Positions 12,038 to 25,246 are shown, counted from the stretch's first letter. The stretch: 64,000 bases of DNA from Ornithodoros turicata (GCF_037126465.1 NW_026999320.1:1302001-1366000), one strand, 5' to 3'. A program made the numbers and translations. The notes: generated by a model not told the origin, from the letters alone.

Positions 12038-12237
12038 TATTGCTAAGTTCCGTCTCCCCAATTAGCGTCCCTCATTCTGTAAGCAAGTCCAAATGGATTA
12101 TCACTTCAAGCCGTTCGCGAAACGGTCAGCAAAGCTGCGAAGCGATGACAAAACGATCGGAGCAGTTGATCGGATCAGACGATCGGAGCAGTTGAGATAT
12201 ACACGCCACATCTCGAACACGCGCCGCCACTAAAAGC

Positions 12238-14049
12238 TAGTGATGTGTCGTTCGCGAATGAACAGTTCGGAATGAACGAATCCCGGGCACAAACTAAATG
12301 AACTCATTCACTATCGTCGATCGTACTCGTTCACGAGTTCACTTAGACGTCCCCGTTTTGTCAGGTTTCGCTGCGTTCGCTTCACAGTTTCTCGTTTCTC
12401 CACTCTCCTCCAGTCGATGGTGGGCGTTTCGCCATATGTTCGCCGCTGTAAAGCAGTGTTGAACGCATGCGCAGTAGTTAGCCATGCGAAGCTCGGCGCA
12501 CGTGGCCCGAATCTGATCTGTTCGTTCGAATCAGTGAACATTAGGGACTCGTTCGAAAGATTCGTTCGCGAATCATTGACGTCAGTGGGTCATGTGACCC
12601 TCATCACTACTAGTTTTCTATGCGGAGCCTCTACCGTAGTCACTGAGGCGCCAAATTCGAAGTAGGCAGGCACCAGGGGACTGGTTTAAGATTTCTAAAT
12701 ACTGATCACCACTAAATACGTACATGAAAAACATGTCCGCCATCTCACATACTAGCCAGAAAGGGTCTTTCCCGGTATACCTGACAAATAACTTGGAATT
12801 ATCGAGTGCAGGTCACCACCAGCGATACGTAGAGGGAGCCGATCAGAAACAAAAGATCAGGAAATACATTTTTGATTCTGAATACTTCCACCCATACGAA
12901 GTCCGCCACAAAACCCGATATCGACGCGCCGCAGTGAACCAACGCTAAGATTCCAAAGGAGACCAGCAAGAACAACGCAATTGTACGCAGCGAGTCGCGG
13001 AGAACCGAAGACCCCATGAACCAGTGCACCGTTTGAGAGCAAACGATTCCGTTGCTCTTCGATTCAGCTCGCCAGTGAACGGTTCTCCTCGTTCTCCTAT
13101 TCCTTCGATTCAGTTGAGTTCTCTATCGTTGTTCGATCCCCGGTTTTGCGACTCGCTTCAGTGCTCTCCGATTCATCCCAGATCGTGGGGCTTGGCCAAT
13201 CACAAACCGGTAAGCTCTCAGCGTGGCCACTCGAGCTCGTGGCCTGCCATACTCAAGGTTCGGAGGAATGCCGACAGATGGCGCCCGCACCGGAATAGTT
13301 CAGTGTTGATTCATTCGACCGCCGGGAACGGGGGAAACACTACCTCGAGTGGGAAGTAAGCTCGACCGTGGGTGGCTTTCGATTCTTACTAACAGGTCGC
13401 AGTGAGTCTCGCTGTTTCCCGTAGACTAAGTTCATTCTTTTCGAAAGAAAAGTCATGCACCGGCCCATCATCAGTTCTTAAATACATGCGAGGTTCATGG
13501 CGAAAATAATGTGAAAGTGTTGCACTGCTTGAACTAGTTCAGGGCTGGGGTGCAGGCGAAAAGAATAGACCTACTATGAAGGGGACCAAAAAGTAACTAT
13601 GAAAGTGAATTTGCGTGACCAAAGAAAGCCCTGCCGAGAGGCGAAAGCAAGCGGAAAGTGGACTGAAGAAAATGTAAACTACAACAGGAGTTACAGTGCG
13701 GCAGAATGTATTGTTTATTTTCTTCATGACAGCGAGAGACTGTCCCACATGCATTCGCTTAGCGCAACATCTGACCAATATGGCCGGCAGGTGACCGTCA
13801 GATTTAGCGGGGTAATGTGTTGTACGAACACCCATCATGGAACACGCTCGCCCACAAAACAGAACTCTTACTCAGTTACTGTCTACAACCCTGCACATAA
13901 GTAGATGCCGGTTCGCCGTTGAGATCGGTCACATGATGTTATGACGTCACGGAAAGATGAACGAAAGAACGAATCTTTTGAACGGTTCAGTGAACCAAAC
14001 AGAACTGTACGAACGAGTTCGCCAAAGTGAACTGGATTGCCCATCACTA
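12238..14049. mobile_element. hAT-like non-autonomous element(s), TIR TAGTGATG
   Basis: The ends are TAGTGATG (12238-12245) and CATCACTA (14042-14049). The flanks CTAAAAGC (12230-12237) and CTAAAAAC (14050-14057) agree at 7 of 8 positions, as expected for an old 8-bp hAT-type target duplication. Subterminal GAACGA/TTCGTTC words in opposite orientations fill both ends. A second right-end-like CATCACTA lies at 12602-12609, so the first about 370 bases may be a shorter MITE or the body may be a composite. No transposase is encoded. The region 12990-13370 is GC-rich with scattered ORFs that I do not recognise. Confidence 0.6.
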
Positions 14050-14059
14050 CTAAAAACTA

Positions 14060-15430
14060 TAAAAGCATCGACAAATGTAGGAGCAAACGATACGTGAAAT
14101 ATAGCTCAAGGTCAGGCCGCAACCCGCTTGCTCTCGACGGCTCCGCGCTTACGAGGAGGAAACCGTCACTTCCATAAAGGAGAGCAAGGAGGGTGAAAAA
14201 AAAGCGAAGCATAACAAAATAGCTTTTTATACACCGATTGATTTTTTTTTAATCTACAGCCTTACATCTCAAGCCTAGGGGATTCCTAATATTGTTCCCT
14301 TACTGGTCGTGTGTTCGAAAGAACGATTCTCAAAGGGCCACCAAGGCTATTGCATTTTGTTGAAGCAGCGGTATGCGTATATTCCCCCCGTCTTGATACT
14401 CTCACAATTTCATTCCACTCTCTGAAAATCACAATTTTTCCCGAATCATTCAAACTCCAGAGTTTCAAGTCTGCAAACAGCCACAACAACACATACGTGA
14501 TGATGATGACTGAGGAAATTCCTCACTACAATATTGGACCACTACCCCATGGCTCAGAGGGGGGTTATGAGATCTGTAATGACGATCATGATGAGAATGT
14601 GATGCGCAGAGCAGAAACTTAAGTTACGAGCCCAGGGTTGATGTAACACGCTGGACGCATGCACGACGTGATGGCCGACGAAAACAAAGTCCGCAAACTT
14701 GGACTGCATATTGCAGAAAACGAAAAGGCGCCAGTGAAACGAGAAAAGTTTCGGTGCAATAGCGGCGTCAGGAGAGTTTCTCGTCTGTGCGTCTCACAGA
14801 CGCTACACCGATCTCATTGAAACATATGGAATTGAGAGCAGCAGTTATGTGAACAGTCCCATACACATAAATATGCCCGTGCTCGGTGTGAAACCAGCCT
14901 CGTTGCTACGTTCCCTCCGAGCGAAGGTTTCGGAAAGACCGCCGCGCGATAGACAGTTAAGACATTTTACAATTTCCTCCAAAGCCACTGCGATATGCAA
15001 CACATGCGCAAGCGGGATGCTCCGCCCCCAGCGCCGAGGGGAAAAAGGGAAAAAAATATGAAGAAAACAATGCCGCGGCGGTGCTGCCATCCCTCGATGG
15101 TAGCGCGCAAACAAGGATCGGAGAGGACCCCCTTAAATGAATAAAATCAAAGTACACTTTTCGTGCCGTCATGTCTATTTCCTATTCCTACATGTCTCGG
15201 GCGTCACTGTTGTAATCGTGAACCAGCTCGCCAGCACCTTTGCTCTACTGAAACACTTTCACAGTCGGATTCTAATAAAATCCTCATTTAGCAAGAAGGT
15301 TTTTAGGTTCAGAATGAATATGTCCAACACAGGATTCAGAATTAGGTTAGAGCGGGCTTGTGTGAAAATACCAAGATTTACACCGGCTTCCGGGGTTTAA
15401 CGACCATTAGATAAAGCCGGTAAAGCTCTT
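14060..15430. other. No gene established
   Basis: A small plus-strand ORF of 49 codons beginning MADENKVRKLGLHIAENEK (ATG at 14671) and GC-rich sequence around 14880-15060 could be part of a host promoter or exon, but nothing can be matched to a family. No repeats were recognised. Confidence 0.3.
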
Positions 15431-15432
15431 AC

Positions 15433-15627
15433 CTGCCATATGTAGAATCTGTGCGTCATAAAAATTCCCCAGTGTATTTTCGTCTCCTTCCCTCCTTCCC
15501 AGTAGCATCGGTGTATATCACTGGATTTGAAGTCTTTCACATGCCGCGGCCTAAAACCTTGCACGGCGTCCGAAGTTGTCACAAGCTTGTCACCGTCAAG
15601 CCGAAATAGTACGTATACAAAGTACAT
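15433..15627 (-). CDS. Candidate first coding exon, resembles N-terminal module of arthropod BEN-type proteins
   Basis: The ATG at 15627-15625 opens a 65-codon minus-strand frame that ends exactly at CAG followed by GTAAGA (intron begins 15432), a strong donor in phase 0. The product starts MYFVYVLFRLDGDKLVTTSD, continues with GFRPRHVKDFKSSD and CYWEGG, and ends with FYIWQ. The pattern of a short beta-rich start, then basic FRP..VKDF, then YWEG resembles the N-terminal segment of many tick and spider BEN-domain-like proteins that begin MYAYV; this comparison is from memory of the family, not a search. No downstream exon was recognised at lower coordinates, and no BEN domain is visible. It may belong to a host gene or to a transposon companion gene. 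Confidence 0.45.
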
Positions 15628-15639
15628 CGCGCACTCTGA

Positions 15640-18600
15640 TACTGCTTGTGAGAAAATATAGCAGCCGTACGCACTGCATAGCAAACAAATACACGTCGCA
15701 AATGTACAAACACAAAAACCACGTGTAAACCGCGGAAAACAAAAACCACGTACAAAAAACCACCAAAACACCATACCGCGCATGGAAGTATGGAAATATC
15801 GCCAGAGAGTAACCGGAACGGCAAAGAGGGGTTACGAAAAACATTCAAAAGTATGAGGACATTACTAAAGACAAATAAAGATACAGCGAGTTACTATTTA
15901 CATTATAGTGAAAACTATGTGTCTTGCTGTTAAATTTTGTTAAATTCGCGATCACTGCAGGGACTTCGCCTATTTCTGCCACCGTGCCTGGTTTTCATTC
16001 TGCGCAGTAATGGCGTCCTGCGTTTGTGTTACTCTCCGTGCTTTGTAACCGTCTGTTGGACGCTGCTTCGAATATGAATCAAACGTCTAATGTCAAATAG
16101 GAAGCATTTTCCTAGTTAGAAAGTCATTGTCATAAAATGGAGAGGGACAGGGTACTGAGGAATGAGCCCACACAACCACTGATGTCCGGATGACGTCCTG
16201 AAATGGTCAGAATGTCTTCGTCAAAAAGTGACATAAATAGGATGTCCTGTGGATGTCTACTTGCGATGTCCGGAGGGACAATAAGACCATACGTCCTGCA
16301 GATATCCTGCCGTCATCCTGTGGCTCACGTCTCGTGTCAAATCAGAACTTCCGTGTAAAGTCATGTGGGATGGATTCCCTAAGTACGTGGTAGGTGTAAT
16401 TCTCTTCAGACATGCATGCCACGTTAATAAAACAATGTGTCGCCCAGGACGCAAATGCCACGCCTCCTGTCCCCCTCCTTCCTGGTGTCCTCTCTGCATC
16501 TGTCCACATCTGAACGCCACTGAAAGCCACAGTTGCTTCGTGGCGCTAACGCTGAATTAAAAAATAAATAAAAATAAAACAATGTGCATATTAGCATTAT
16601 AGCAAAACAGCTTGAATAAATGAAATTGATCGGCAAAATAAATTGTATGTGCTACATAATGTCTAGCCTCTATTTGACATACTACAAAAATATTTTAGTA
16701 ATAAGCCAAAACTCATTTTATTTCCTATATGATTTTACATACCCGCACATGTGGATATGTTGGATGATACATACTCTCTGGGACACTGAGATGCTCAAAG
16801 ACACAAGTATATATGTAAGGTACGAAGCAGGAGTCTTGCCTCAATTGGATTCCACTAATCAATCACTTTAGGCTATTATGTGTAGTTCCAAATAGTACAG
16901 AACAGAACATAAAACCAAATGTACAACAGTATATTAAAATGGTTAATGTCCAGAGCATCATCGTACGGACTGTGGTTGTAGTTTTTTGGCAAATTTCACT
17001 GCAAGATTTGTGCGCCAACGTAAGAGCAGACAAGTCGAAGTTACACAGGGATTGAGGAGACTCACTGCTAGCGGATTGTGTAAGGTGAAACAAACTAGAT
17101 GTCAAGGACGCTTCAGTACAGTTAGAGAGCTTGAATATCAAATGACTTCAATTTTGAACTGCCACTGGGGGGAATTCAAATAATGCAGTCGTTGCCCTTT
17201 GTTTGGTTTCTGTAGCTGTTTATTTTCTCCAACACACTATTTCTGTGCGTATAGTGTCAACTGATAAGGCAACCCCGCAATTATCTGCAGGATTTGTTTG
17301 ACTAAGAATATGGACTTAAACGACTTCAGATGGCCATCCAAAATATTTTCAGCTTAAGACATCTGATGAAAGTATATCCGTCAATTTACCTAACAGCTCA
17401 AGAGGTTTTGATGCATGCTATGTTTTTTTTTCCTAGGTGTACAAACACAGTCGTGCTTGTTCATCAGTCGTTCATCAATCATCAGTTTATCTATTGTTCA
17501 ACAGTCGTGCTTGTTCACTCTCGACTTACCCCCCGGGTGTAGCAAAGGGGAGAAGGACTACCTATGATTGCATAGCATTTACGCAGTGCCTGCTTCTTTC
17601 TTTTTGTGTGCGAGGGCTTTCTTTGTAGTTGTCACACCTGTTCCCCGAGGCATTAGGAATTGAAAAGGTGACTGCGGGCATGGACGATTTCATTGTCTCA
17701 CAGGTGTTTCCCTGTGGGGAATGCTTCTTCAGAGCCCTGAACAGCTGACTAGCAGACGACAATCACTCAGAACCAATCGGCGAGCGTGGAGTCTGTATCG
17801 TTAATGCCATGTTACGAGCTGGTACTGCTCCCCACCAACGTTACGCACAGTTGCGTTGTGCCGGAGTAATCGGAGTGCCTTTAAAATCAATTTCTGTGAT
17901 AATTATGACCTTGTGGGATGAATCACTTCTCATGGTGCATTTTACTGTCCTACTTCACAGTTTTATAGAAAGAAAACAGGGTGTTAAAAATGACTTTTGT
18001 GCTACTTTAAGAATCACTACAGCAATGTACAACATATATCCACAGTGTATCCTCATCGACTAGAGACTGATCACTATTTCAACTTATTCAAGTTTGACTT
18101 ATAAGTAGTTCACTGTATCTGGGTGTGTTATTGCTGCAGGCGATGAACAGATAATTACAGTGGATTGGTGATCACAGGTGGGACCCATTGTCACAGACTC
18201 CGGATGTGGCTTCATTTTCCATTGAAGTAAATGTCGCCATAAGAACTATCCACCATGGCCAGGAACTGCAGATTGTGATATAGAGTAAGTGTATGACAGT
18301 ATGCATCTTCCGTCATGTTGCTTTCTTTAAGCAGAGCCATTCACAGCACACATGTCAACTCCTAGTGTCCTGTGTCCTCATCTTGATTTTCTATACATAG
18401 TAAAAATAGCATGGCATCAGGTACAGCAGGCTCTCGAAACTATTTGGTCTACATAGTGCTGTGTTGACTTCTGCCTCAAAAGAACGATAAATTAGTCCAC
18501 AAAATATACAGCGAATGAGCAAGAGACATGTCTAAACAAAAAATAATACAGAGAAAGAGACCATGCACACATGCCATATATTAGGTGCCCCCTTTGTAAT

Positions 18601-18740
18601 GTAGTAATATACAGAGTGTTTGTTTTTCACTGGTTACATAATTTTTATTTTAAAAAGTAGCAGAGCAAAATAGATGCCATTTTAGCAGGTGGTTATAGAG
18701 ACAGATGAATAACCAGTACGACTGCGTATGCAACTACTGG
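15640..18740. other. No gene recognised; weak dispersed-repeat motif
   Basis: A run of degenerate GATGTCC/GGACGTCC-type words occupies 16180-16320, similar to one at about 35440-35650. A degenerate direct repeat of an ACCACGT-containing word lies at about 15717-15755. Otherwise this 3-kb stretch contains only short unsupported ORFs. Confidence 0.4.
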
Positions 18741-18742
18741 TT

Positions 18743-18768
18743 TAGTGATGTGTCGTTCGTGAATGACC
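18743..18768 (+). repeat. Solo left terminus of the TAGTGATG hAT-like family
   Basis: TAGTGATGTGTCGTTCG at 18743 is identical to the left end at 12238, and the following bases (TGAATGA versus CGAATGA) differ by one. No matching right end is seen nearby, so this is probably a truncated copy of the same family. Confidence 0.5.
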
Positions 18769-18779
18769 AACCTCAATTT

Positions 18780-20540
18780 CTGCAAGCCATTCTGCTTCGA
18801 AAGCTGCTCTATTTACCGAGAGCTGGAGCTGTCTTTCTGTTGGGCTCAGCTGGAACCACTCGTGAAGCCGCTTGCATTCCCATTTCAACGGCCCCTTTTC
18901 GCCTGCGGCCGATGAAAATCGTCAGTAGCTGTATAGCCTTTCGTATTCACAAATATGTACCATACTTGACTGCATACTGGTAACTGCAAACAGCACAAAG
19001 CGTATATTAATTGTTTTTATTCTGAAATTTGAAGAAGGTAAATATATAGCGCTGCTAAATTATGGAGAAATAAATTTTAATTCTAACTGACTATAGTCTA
19101 TGCTCTGTGTACTTTATGCCAGTGATCTGTATGGGGCAGGTCAGCATTTAATGTGTTACGGGAGAACCGGTTGTACGTTTTGACTGAGTGTCTCATAGAT
19201 GGTGCACATCTAAAAGCATGTGGTCTGTCAATGTCACACATCTGTCGAAAAATGTGCACCTTGTGCATCAGAAACCCAACAAGGAAATATTCAACAATAA
19301 GACCATGTACACGTAAACCACTTAATTTAACGATAATCCATACACGGGAACAAATTCCATAGCTTGAGAGAGAATACATACTCTTAAAAAGAAAAAAAAA
19401 ACTAAAAGGGCAAACTTGAGCACAAGGTCACAAAGCTATTTCAACACTGTTCCTATCAAGACTATTTCTTTGTGCAGCTATAACGTCGATATGAAGTAGC
19501 AGGTGGTCCGGTTGGTATACATATTTCGTTGCGTACCGGCGAAAGAAACAAAGACAAAAAGTACCGTATTGTGAGCATCATGTAGTGTACACTGATAAGC
19601 AAAGTGCAATGCCCAGTGCCATTGTAGTACTTAGATATGTGATATGACATTCCTGAAATCGCACGGCTACGTATATCTGCACAATGAAATTACACGTTAT
19701 GGATGACTAATAACAGGCAACGACGGCTTCATACTAAACCGCTACACACTCAGCACAAGTAAACTGTTCCTTAAGTACAAACAACTTTCGTAAATATTGC
19801 ACGTAGTACTCCGAGAAAAAATGCAAAAGCTTCCTGTGCGTACTTTACTAGACTCTCTATTGCGTTTCGGGAGGCTCCTGTGCCCATGCCTCTCAGCCTG
19901 GTTCCGAACTTTGCTCCGTTTAACCATTTTATGATATCGCAGTATGTGCTGCACCAATGTAGTATACACTCCGCAGAAGAATCGAAGAAAGAAAAACCTT
20001 CATTATCTGGAAGTACTGCCTGCACTCACGCTGCTACTGTGAATTCCTTTTCTGCTATGCGCTATGCTAATGCTACACTGCTGATTTCCGCCATCTTGTA
20101 AGCCGATGTCAATTGCGATGAGCTGGCGTCAAGACGGCAAATACTTTCTCTGATACAGATAAAATGGTTAAGAAGCAAGCGAGCTGGTGGCTAAGATCCA
20201 TGACGAAAAACCAGAGACTGGGAAAAAGACGAAAAACAGATGACACAACACAAAGTCTCAAACTTAGCTCTCTCTTCTCTCTTCTTCGCTTAAAAGCTTC
20301 AAAGGAACCAGGAAGGCGCATCGTTGTCGCCATCCACATCCGCTTTTCTGTTCTTGCATCCGCCGGTGTGAGTGCTTTGTTGTTGTATGGTTTCTTTGTT
20401 TCGTGGGTAATCTTCGACATCATCTGCTTTTTTGGTACGTCTGCCGTTTTGAAAGTTTACGATTACAATCACTGCCATTGCACATAGCGGATTTCTCAAT
20501 AGTGCTTGCATATCACCCGTAGTAGTGGTCTACAACGCCG
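18780..20540. other. No gene recognised
   Basis: Short ORFs occur on both strands (for example minus 19771-20025 and plus 20164-20487), but none shows a family motif, and I cannot choose a coding strand. The left boundary of transposon copy A may lie in here; no terminal inverted repeat was identified. Confidence 0.35.
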
Positions 20541-20544
20541 AGCC

Positions 20545-22600
20545 ATGCCTAAAGCGAATAAAAAGCGCTACATCTACCACAGGGCATACAGAGAGAGTAA
20601 TCGAGTTATTGCAAGCTATTCTGAGGGTTTGAACATTCACAAGAACCTTCGACGTCTACAGAACTTTCGGTTGAGCTAGGAGGATCTTCGAGCAACGAGG
20701 ATGCGCCGGAGCATGACGATTGCTCTTCGCCAGCCTCGCTATCTCAAGACACCTCGCAGTCAGTATGTTCTGTAATTGGCGAGCCTTGTCAAACCGTTGC
20801 CGGTATCGCAGCTACGGATTCCCAGACTTTCAGTACTACACCTGTGGAAGCAATTTCGCAGTTAGAAGTACCCACGCATTCAACGGAAGGCACTACGCTA
20901 CTCGACCAAATTAGACGCTGGGCCGTAACGCAAAATGTACCGCAACAGCTGTCACTGCACTCCTGAAAATTCTTCGAACACATTCCTGTCATGCAGAGTT
21001 CCCTTCCGATGCACGCACGCTGTTGAACACTCCCCGCAGTACATCAACTAACGTTCAACACTCGGCTGTGGGAAATACTGCCATTCGGTATAGCGCCTGG
21101 TCTTCAGTCTCTGCTGTGCCGCTTGCGAGAGGTACCTAGAGTCTTGCCTTTAATTGTAAACGTTGATGGACTACCAATAAGCAAGAGCTCGAAACTTCAG
21201 CTTTGGCCCATCCAGTGCTGTGTGAAAGGGCTCTCCTGTAATGGAGTGTTTCTGGTTGGAGTTTATGCAGGCACAGAGAAGCCAACAGATCCCAACGAGT
21301 ACTTGCGGCCTTTTGTCAGCGAGGCGAAACAGCTTTGTGCTGATGAATAAGGGTCAATGGCACACATCATGATGTAGAAGTTAACAGCATCGTATGTGAT
21401 GCACCAGCACGAGCGTTTGTCATGTTGACAAAGGGCCACAATGCTCGTTCAGGGTGCCCAAGTGCACAGTTGAGGGCGAGTACAAAACCAACAGAATGTG
21501 TTTCCTAAACATGAATCACCCCTAAGAACGGACACAACTTTCCGCGAGCACACGATATGGAACACCATAGAGGGACTTCAGTTTTCACTGAACTTAACAT
21601 TGATTGCATATTGTCAGTGCCTCTTGACTATATGCACTTGATCTGCTTAGGCGTGATGAAGAAGTTGCTAATGTTGTGGACGCGTGGTCACCGCCATGCA
21701 GTTGGGCCTGCTGATAGAGGGATGATATCAGAGATGAACGTATCTCTTATTAAGCACATGCCGTCAGAATTTAGCAGGAAGCCAAGGGCACTGGATGAAC
21801 TGGATCGCTGGAAGGCGACAGAGTTTAGGTTGATACTCTTGTACACTGGACCCTGTGTTTCAAAGATCACCTGCCTGATGACCTCTACAGCAATTTTGTC
21901 ACCCTCCACTCCGCAATATATATTCTTGCCAGCCCAGAGCTATGCCAGGTCCATTGCTCGTATGCGGAAACTCTACTGCGATTCTTTGTGAGCCGGTTTG
22001 CTGCACTTTACGGTGACCATCAGGTATCATTCAATGTGCACTGCTGCATACATTTGGCTAAAGACGTAGAGAAGCACGGCAATCTTGAAACCTTTAGCGC
22101 ATTCCCATTTGAGAACAATATGAAATTCTTAAAACGACTGCTTCGAAAACATGAGTTGCCCTTGGAGCAGCTGTACAATCGGTTCACAGAACGCCAGAGC
22201 ACCTTGTCGCAGGAAAAGGCTGTCGAGCAAAACAAGATGTGTCAGCCTCACTCTAGTGGTCCAGTTCCCACAGGATGCACAAGCCCACAGTATAAATCTA
22301 TTAAACACTGTGGATATACTCTGAGTATAAATGAAGGGGATAACTGCTGTGTAGTGGGAGGTCACATTGTTGTGATATTCAACTTTGCAACTTTGCACTC
22401 TACGCAGGAGGTGGTGGTGGTTGGACGAGAATTCTGCCACAAAGAAGATTGTATGTGCTTCCATTTGAATCATCACGCCTTGGCATCCACATTGTTTCCA
22501 AGCTCTCTGGCCTGAAATGGTGGCGACTAACTGATGTGAAAAAATTGGTGAAATTGCCTTTCAGGGGCCGTCACGTGGTTGTGCCATTCCTCCACTGATG
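20545..22600 (+). pseudogene. Transposase of a two-gene DNA transposon (copy A), degenerate
   Basis: From an ATG at 20545 the frames assemble into a protein of the arthropod 'transposase domain-containing' type, which I place as CACTA/tnp2-related by inference. In order: a basic N-terminus; LLKILRTHSCHAEFPSDART then LLNTPRS (about 20960-21030); NVDGLPISKSSKLQLWPIQC (first catalytic Asp region, about 21160); CDAPARAFVMLTKGHN (second Asp, about 21400); FTELNIDCILSVPLDYMHLI (about 21590); WKATEFR (third acidic position, about 21810); and FNVHCCIHLAKDVEKHG with FSAFPFEN (about 22030-22120). At least four frameshifts (near 20935, 21355, 21455-21550 and 21860) disrupt it, so it is inactive although all three acidic motifs survive. 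The companion DUF4806-like gene starts directly downstream on the same strand. Confidence 0.78.
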
Positions 22601-23065
22601 AATGCTTTTGATGAGGGTCCGTGCCACAATGTTTGCAATTGCACACTTCACGGTAAAGAATGAAATTGAGGTTGTTCCTGCGTCTTGGATAACTGGTACA
22701 ACATGCAAGTGGCCAAAGGTTTCATCGGACAAGGCCAAAAAGTTGGTCATGAAGTCAGCACCTCCTGAGGAATCATGGGATGTGTACAAGTCATTGTACG
22801 TGGAATTTACTGTAAGTACCTCAGCTGGATGTCGGTCTGCATGGTAGCTTGTCATGCTTTAGACATGCACAGAACATCAACTCAGAAAATCACGTTCTCA
22901 AGAAAAGACAATGTTTAATTGTTTTGCAGCAGTGCATTTGTCACTGCAAAGGTGATTGCATGTTCTAGTTTCATTTGGCTTTCCCAGTCAATCCTACGTG
23001 TACAAGCATGTGCTGAGCAATGTACTAAGTTGAACATAAGTAGAGTAGACAAGCGAGCTGGTATA

Positions 23066-23211
23066 TACGATTGAGCGGAAACATCTTGAGTCTGAGGAGC
23101 AACGAAGGGGGGGGGGAACTACACAGGACGGCTCTTGTTTCGTGTCTGTCCTGTGTAGTTTCCCCCCTTCGTTGCTCCTGAGACTCAAGGAGATGTTTCC
23201 GATCAATGTAC
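23066..23211. repeat. Near-perfect palindrome (hairpin-forming)
   Basis: An arm of about 65 bases (23066-23130) is followed by its reverse complement (about 23147-23211). Shared words include GGAGCAACGAAGGGGGG, AACTACACAGGAC and GAAACATCT. The loop is about 16 bases. It lies in intron 1 of the companion gene. It is probably a MITE or the product of a local inverted duplication. Confidence 0.8.
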
Positions 23212-24300
23212 GAAGTGTTTGGAAGGGTTTGTTGAGTTGCTGTAGACAATAGCTGTGCATGTATTCTACATCTGTGAGTCTGGATGTCAAATTTTCTAAA
23301 CTTTAGTTTTATAAGTTTGCTTGGTTTTTCAGCAATGTATTCAGATGCCCGAGGAAACTTAATGACCTGCAATACACCTCTGATGTTAACTCTGATTGTG
23401 AAGGGGATGGAAGAAAGCGAACCGCTTCCCACCAAAACGCTTTATTGAAGACGACTCTGAGGAGCTCATGCAAGGTAAATACATCTTGAATTCTGAATGT
23501 TTCTTCTTTCTTCACAAATTCACATTTTTACAGAACAGACAAGCATTCACACCTTTCATCATCCCAACATGTGGACCAGGGCCTTTTGATGTCACATGAA
23601 GCAAGGAAGGGTAATTTTGCAAAGTGTACACTCATTTGCTTAGTTTTGGAAGCTGACGGGTCAGAAATAACCGTTATAAATAATTATATTTAAAGGGACC
23701 ATGAGAGATATTTCACAAAAGCATGACCACTTACGTCTGTATTGAAGAATTCATCCTGTGTAGTATGTACAAAATCGTTCAGGTAGCAAAAATATTCTGT
23801 ATTAACCATGCTGTGAACTGCAGCTGCTATGACAGGGCACGAAGGCAACCTGGCCGTGGCGTCAAACACTGGTTATTTTGCCAATTGGCGGATGGTCATA
23901 TGCGACCAAATTTGAAAATCTATAAGTGGCTTGAAACTTTATTATATTATATTTGACTTGGAGCTAAGATGGCATTTGACTGCTGACAATTAAGCCTACT
24001 GAAAGTGTAATGCGGCTGTTGATCGTCACTACTATTACTGGAGCACTTTTCCCTCTCTGAGCTGCTGCTTCGTCGGAAAATGTATCGCCGTGTCTTTGAG
24101 AGCTGCAACGTACGGAACGACCCCCACACACTTGTTTCTCTGAAGCTCTTTCTAATTAAGCTTTTGTAGTTCCTTTAAAGTGGCCTCATGTGTATGTGCA
24201 AGATGCATGTTTGCTAGTTTCCTGCTGCTGCAATTCAGCAGCCTTCTTCCCACTGTTATTTGTATAGTCAGTGTTACCAATGACACAGTACTGTTAGCCG

Positions 24301-25246
24301 TATGTCCCAGAAAACGTGACATTGAATTATGTACCATTGTTGAGAAGGCTGTGCCATCTGGAGTTACGTGGTCAACAGCATTTGTTTTTACTAGGTTTTT
24401 GCCACATCCTGGCATGATGTATAACATTAAGTTTGTATCAATTTTTATAAACTGAACTGAAAAATTTGACAAGGTCTTTTTTTAATCCTGCCAATATCAA
24501 GTGCATGTCAAGTTTACTCAAGTTCATGGTAATTGACACTGATATTGAAGAGCTACTTCATGGGGGAAAAAATAGCTCAACACCATGCTTTTCGGAGCAT
24601 TTGTGCGGAGTCTTTTGTGTACCTTTGTTTTAAGCCCAATGAAAGGAGGTTATGCTCAGCCCACACAGGCATAGTACAAAGAGATAAGACAGGGATGGCC
24701 TATTGCATTCGGCTTCCACTGGAATCATGCTTTTCTTCTCTCAATTTCAAAAATGAAATTTTTTTCTACTAGTATCGCTTTATGGGCTGGGTTTAGCAGC
24801 GTCCTTCCATCGAACTGCACAAGGCTCCCTAAGAATTCATTTGGGTGCTATGCTCTGGGCGCTCCAAAACGCATGATGTTCGTCTTCCTTTTTTTTTCAG
24901 CTGGTATATCAGCTCAATGCCCCTTGTTATTTATCATGAATTTGGGTAAATTTGGCATTCGCTTGACCTATGGTTGGCAAATTTTTGAGTTCGGTTCCTA
25001 ATAATTAGCATAAGTTAGGTTACATTTGGCAGGTACTTCACATTGGTTGGGTAAAAAAGTGGGCTTTACTGATCCAACTTAGAGGTCCGTTTGTAAAATT
25101 TTACATAATAAAACTTAAGTTAGATGAGATTCCCATCAGGAGGTGGCAAAAACCTAGTAAGAACAAATGTCGTTGACCACATGATTCTAGGTGATGTAGC
25201 TCTTTATTATGATTCAATGACAAGTTTTTCTGGGACACCCTGTATA
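24301..25246. repeat. Inverted pair of about 115-base repeats
   Basis: The sequence at 25130-25246 (GGTGGCAAAAACCTAGTAAG ... TTTTTCTGGGACACCCTGTA) matches the reverse complement of 24301-24412 with scattered differences. The segment between is about 0.7 kb without a recognisable gene. The pair could be the arms of one foldback element or two MITE copies in opposite orientation. Confidence 0.6.

Noticed and set aside
13024..13359. 111-codon ORF in GC-rich sequence
   Set aside because: It lies inside the TAGTGATG hAT-like element, with no recognisable domain.
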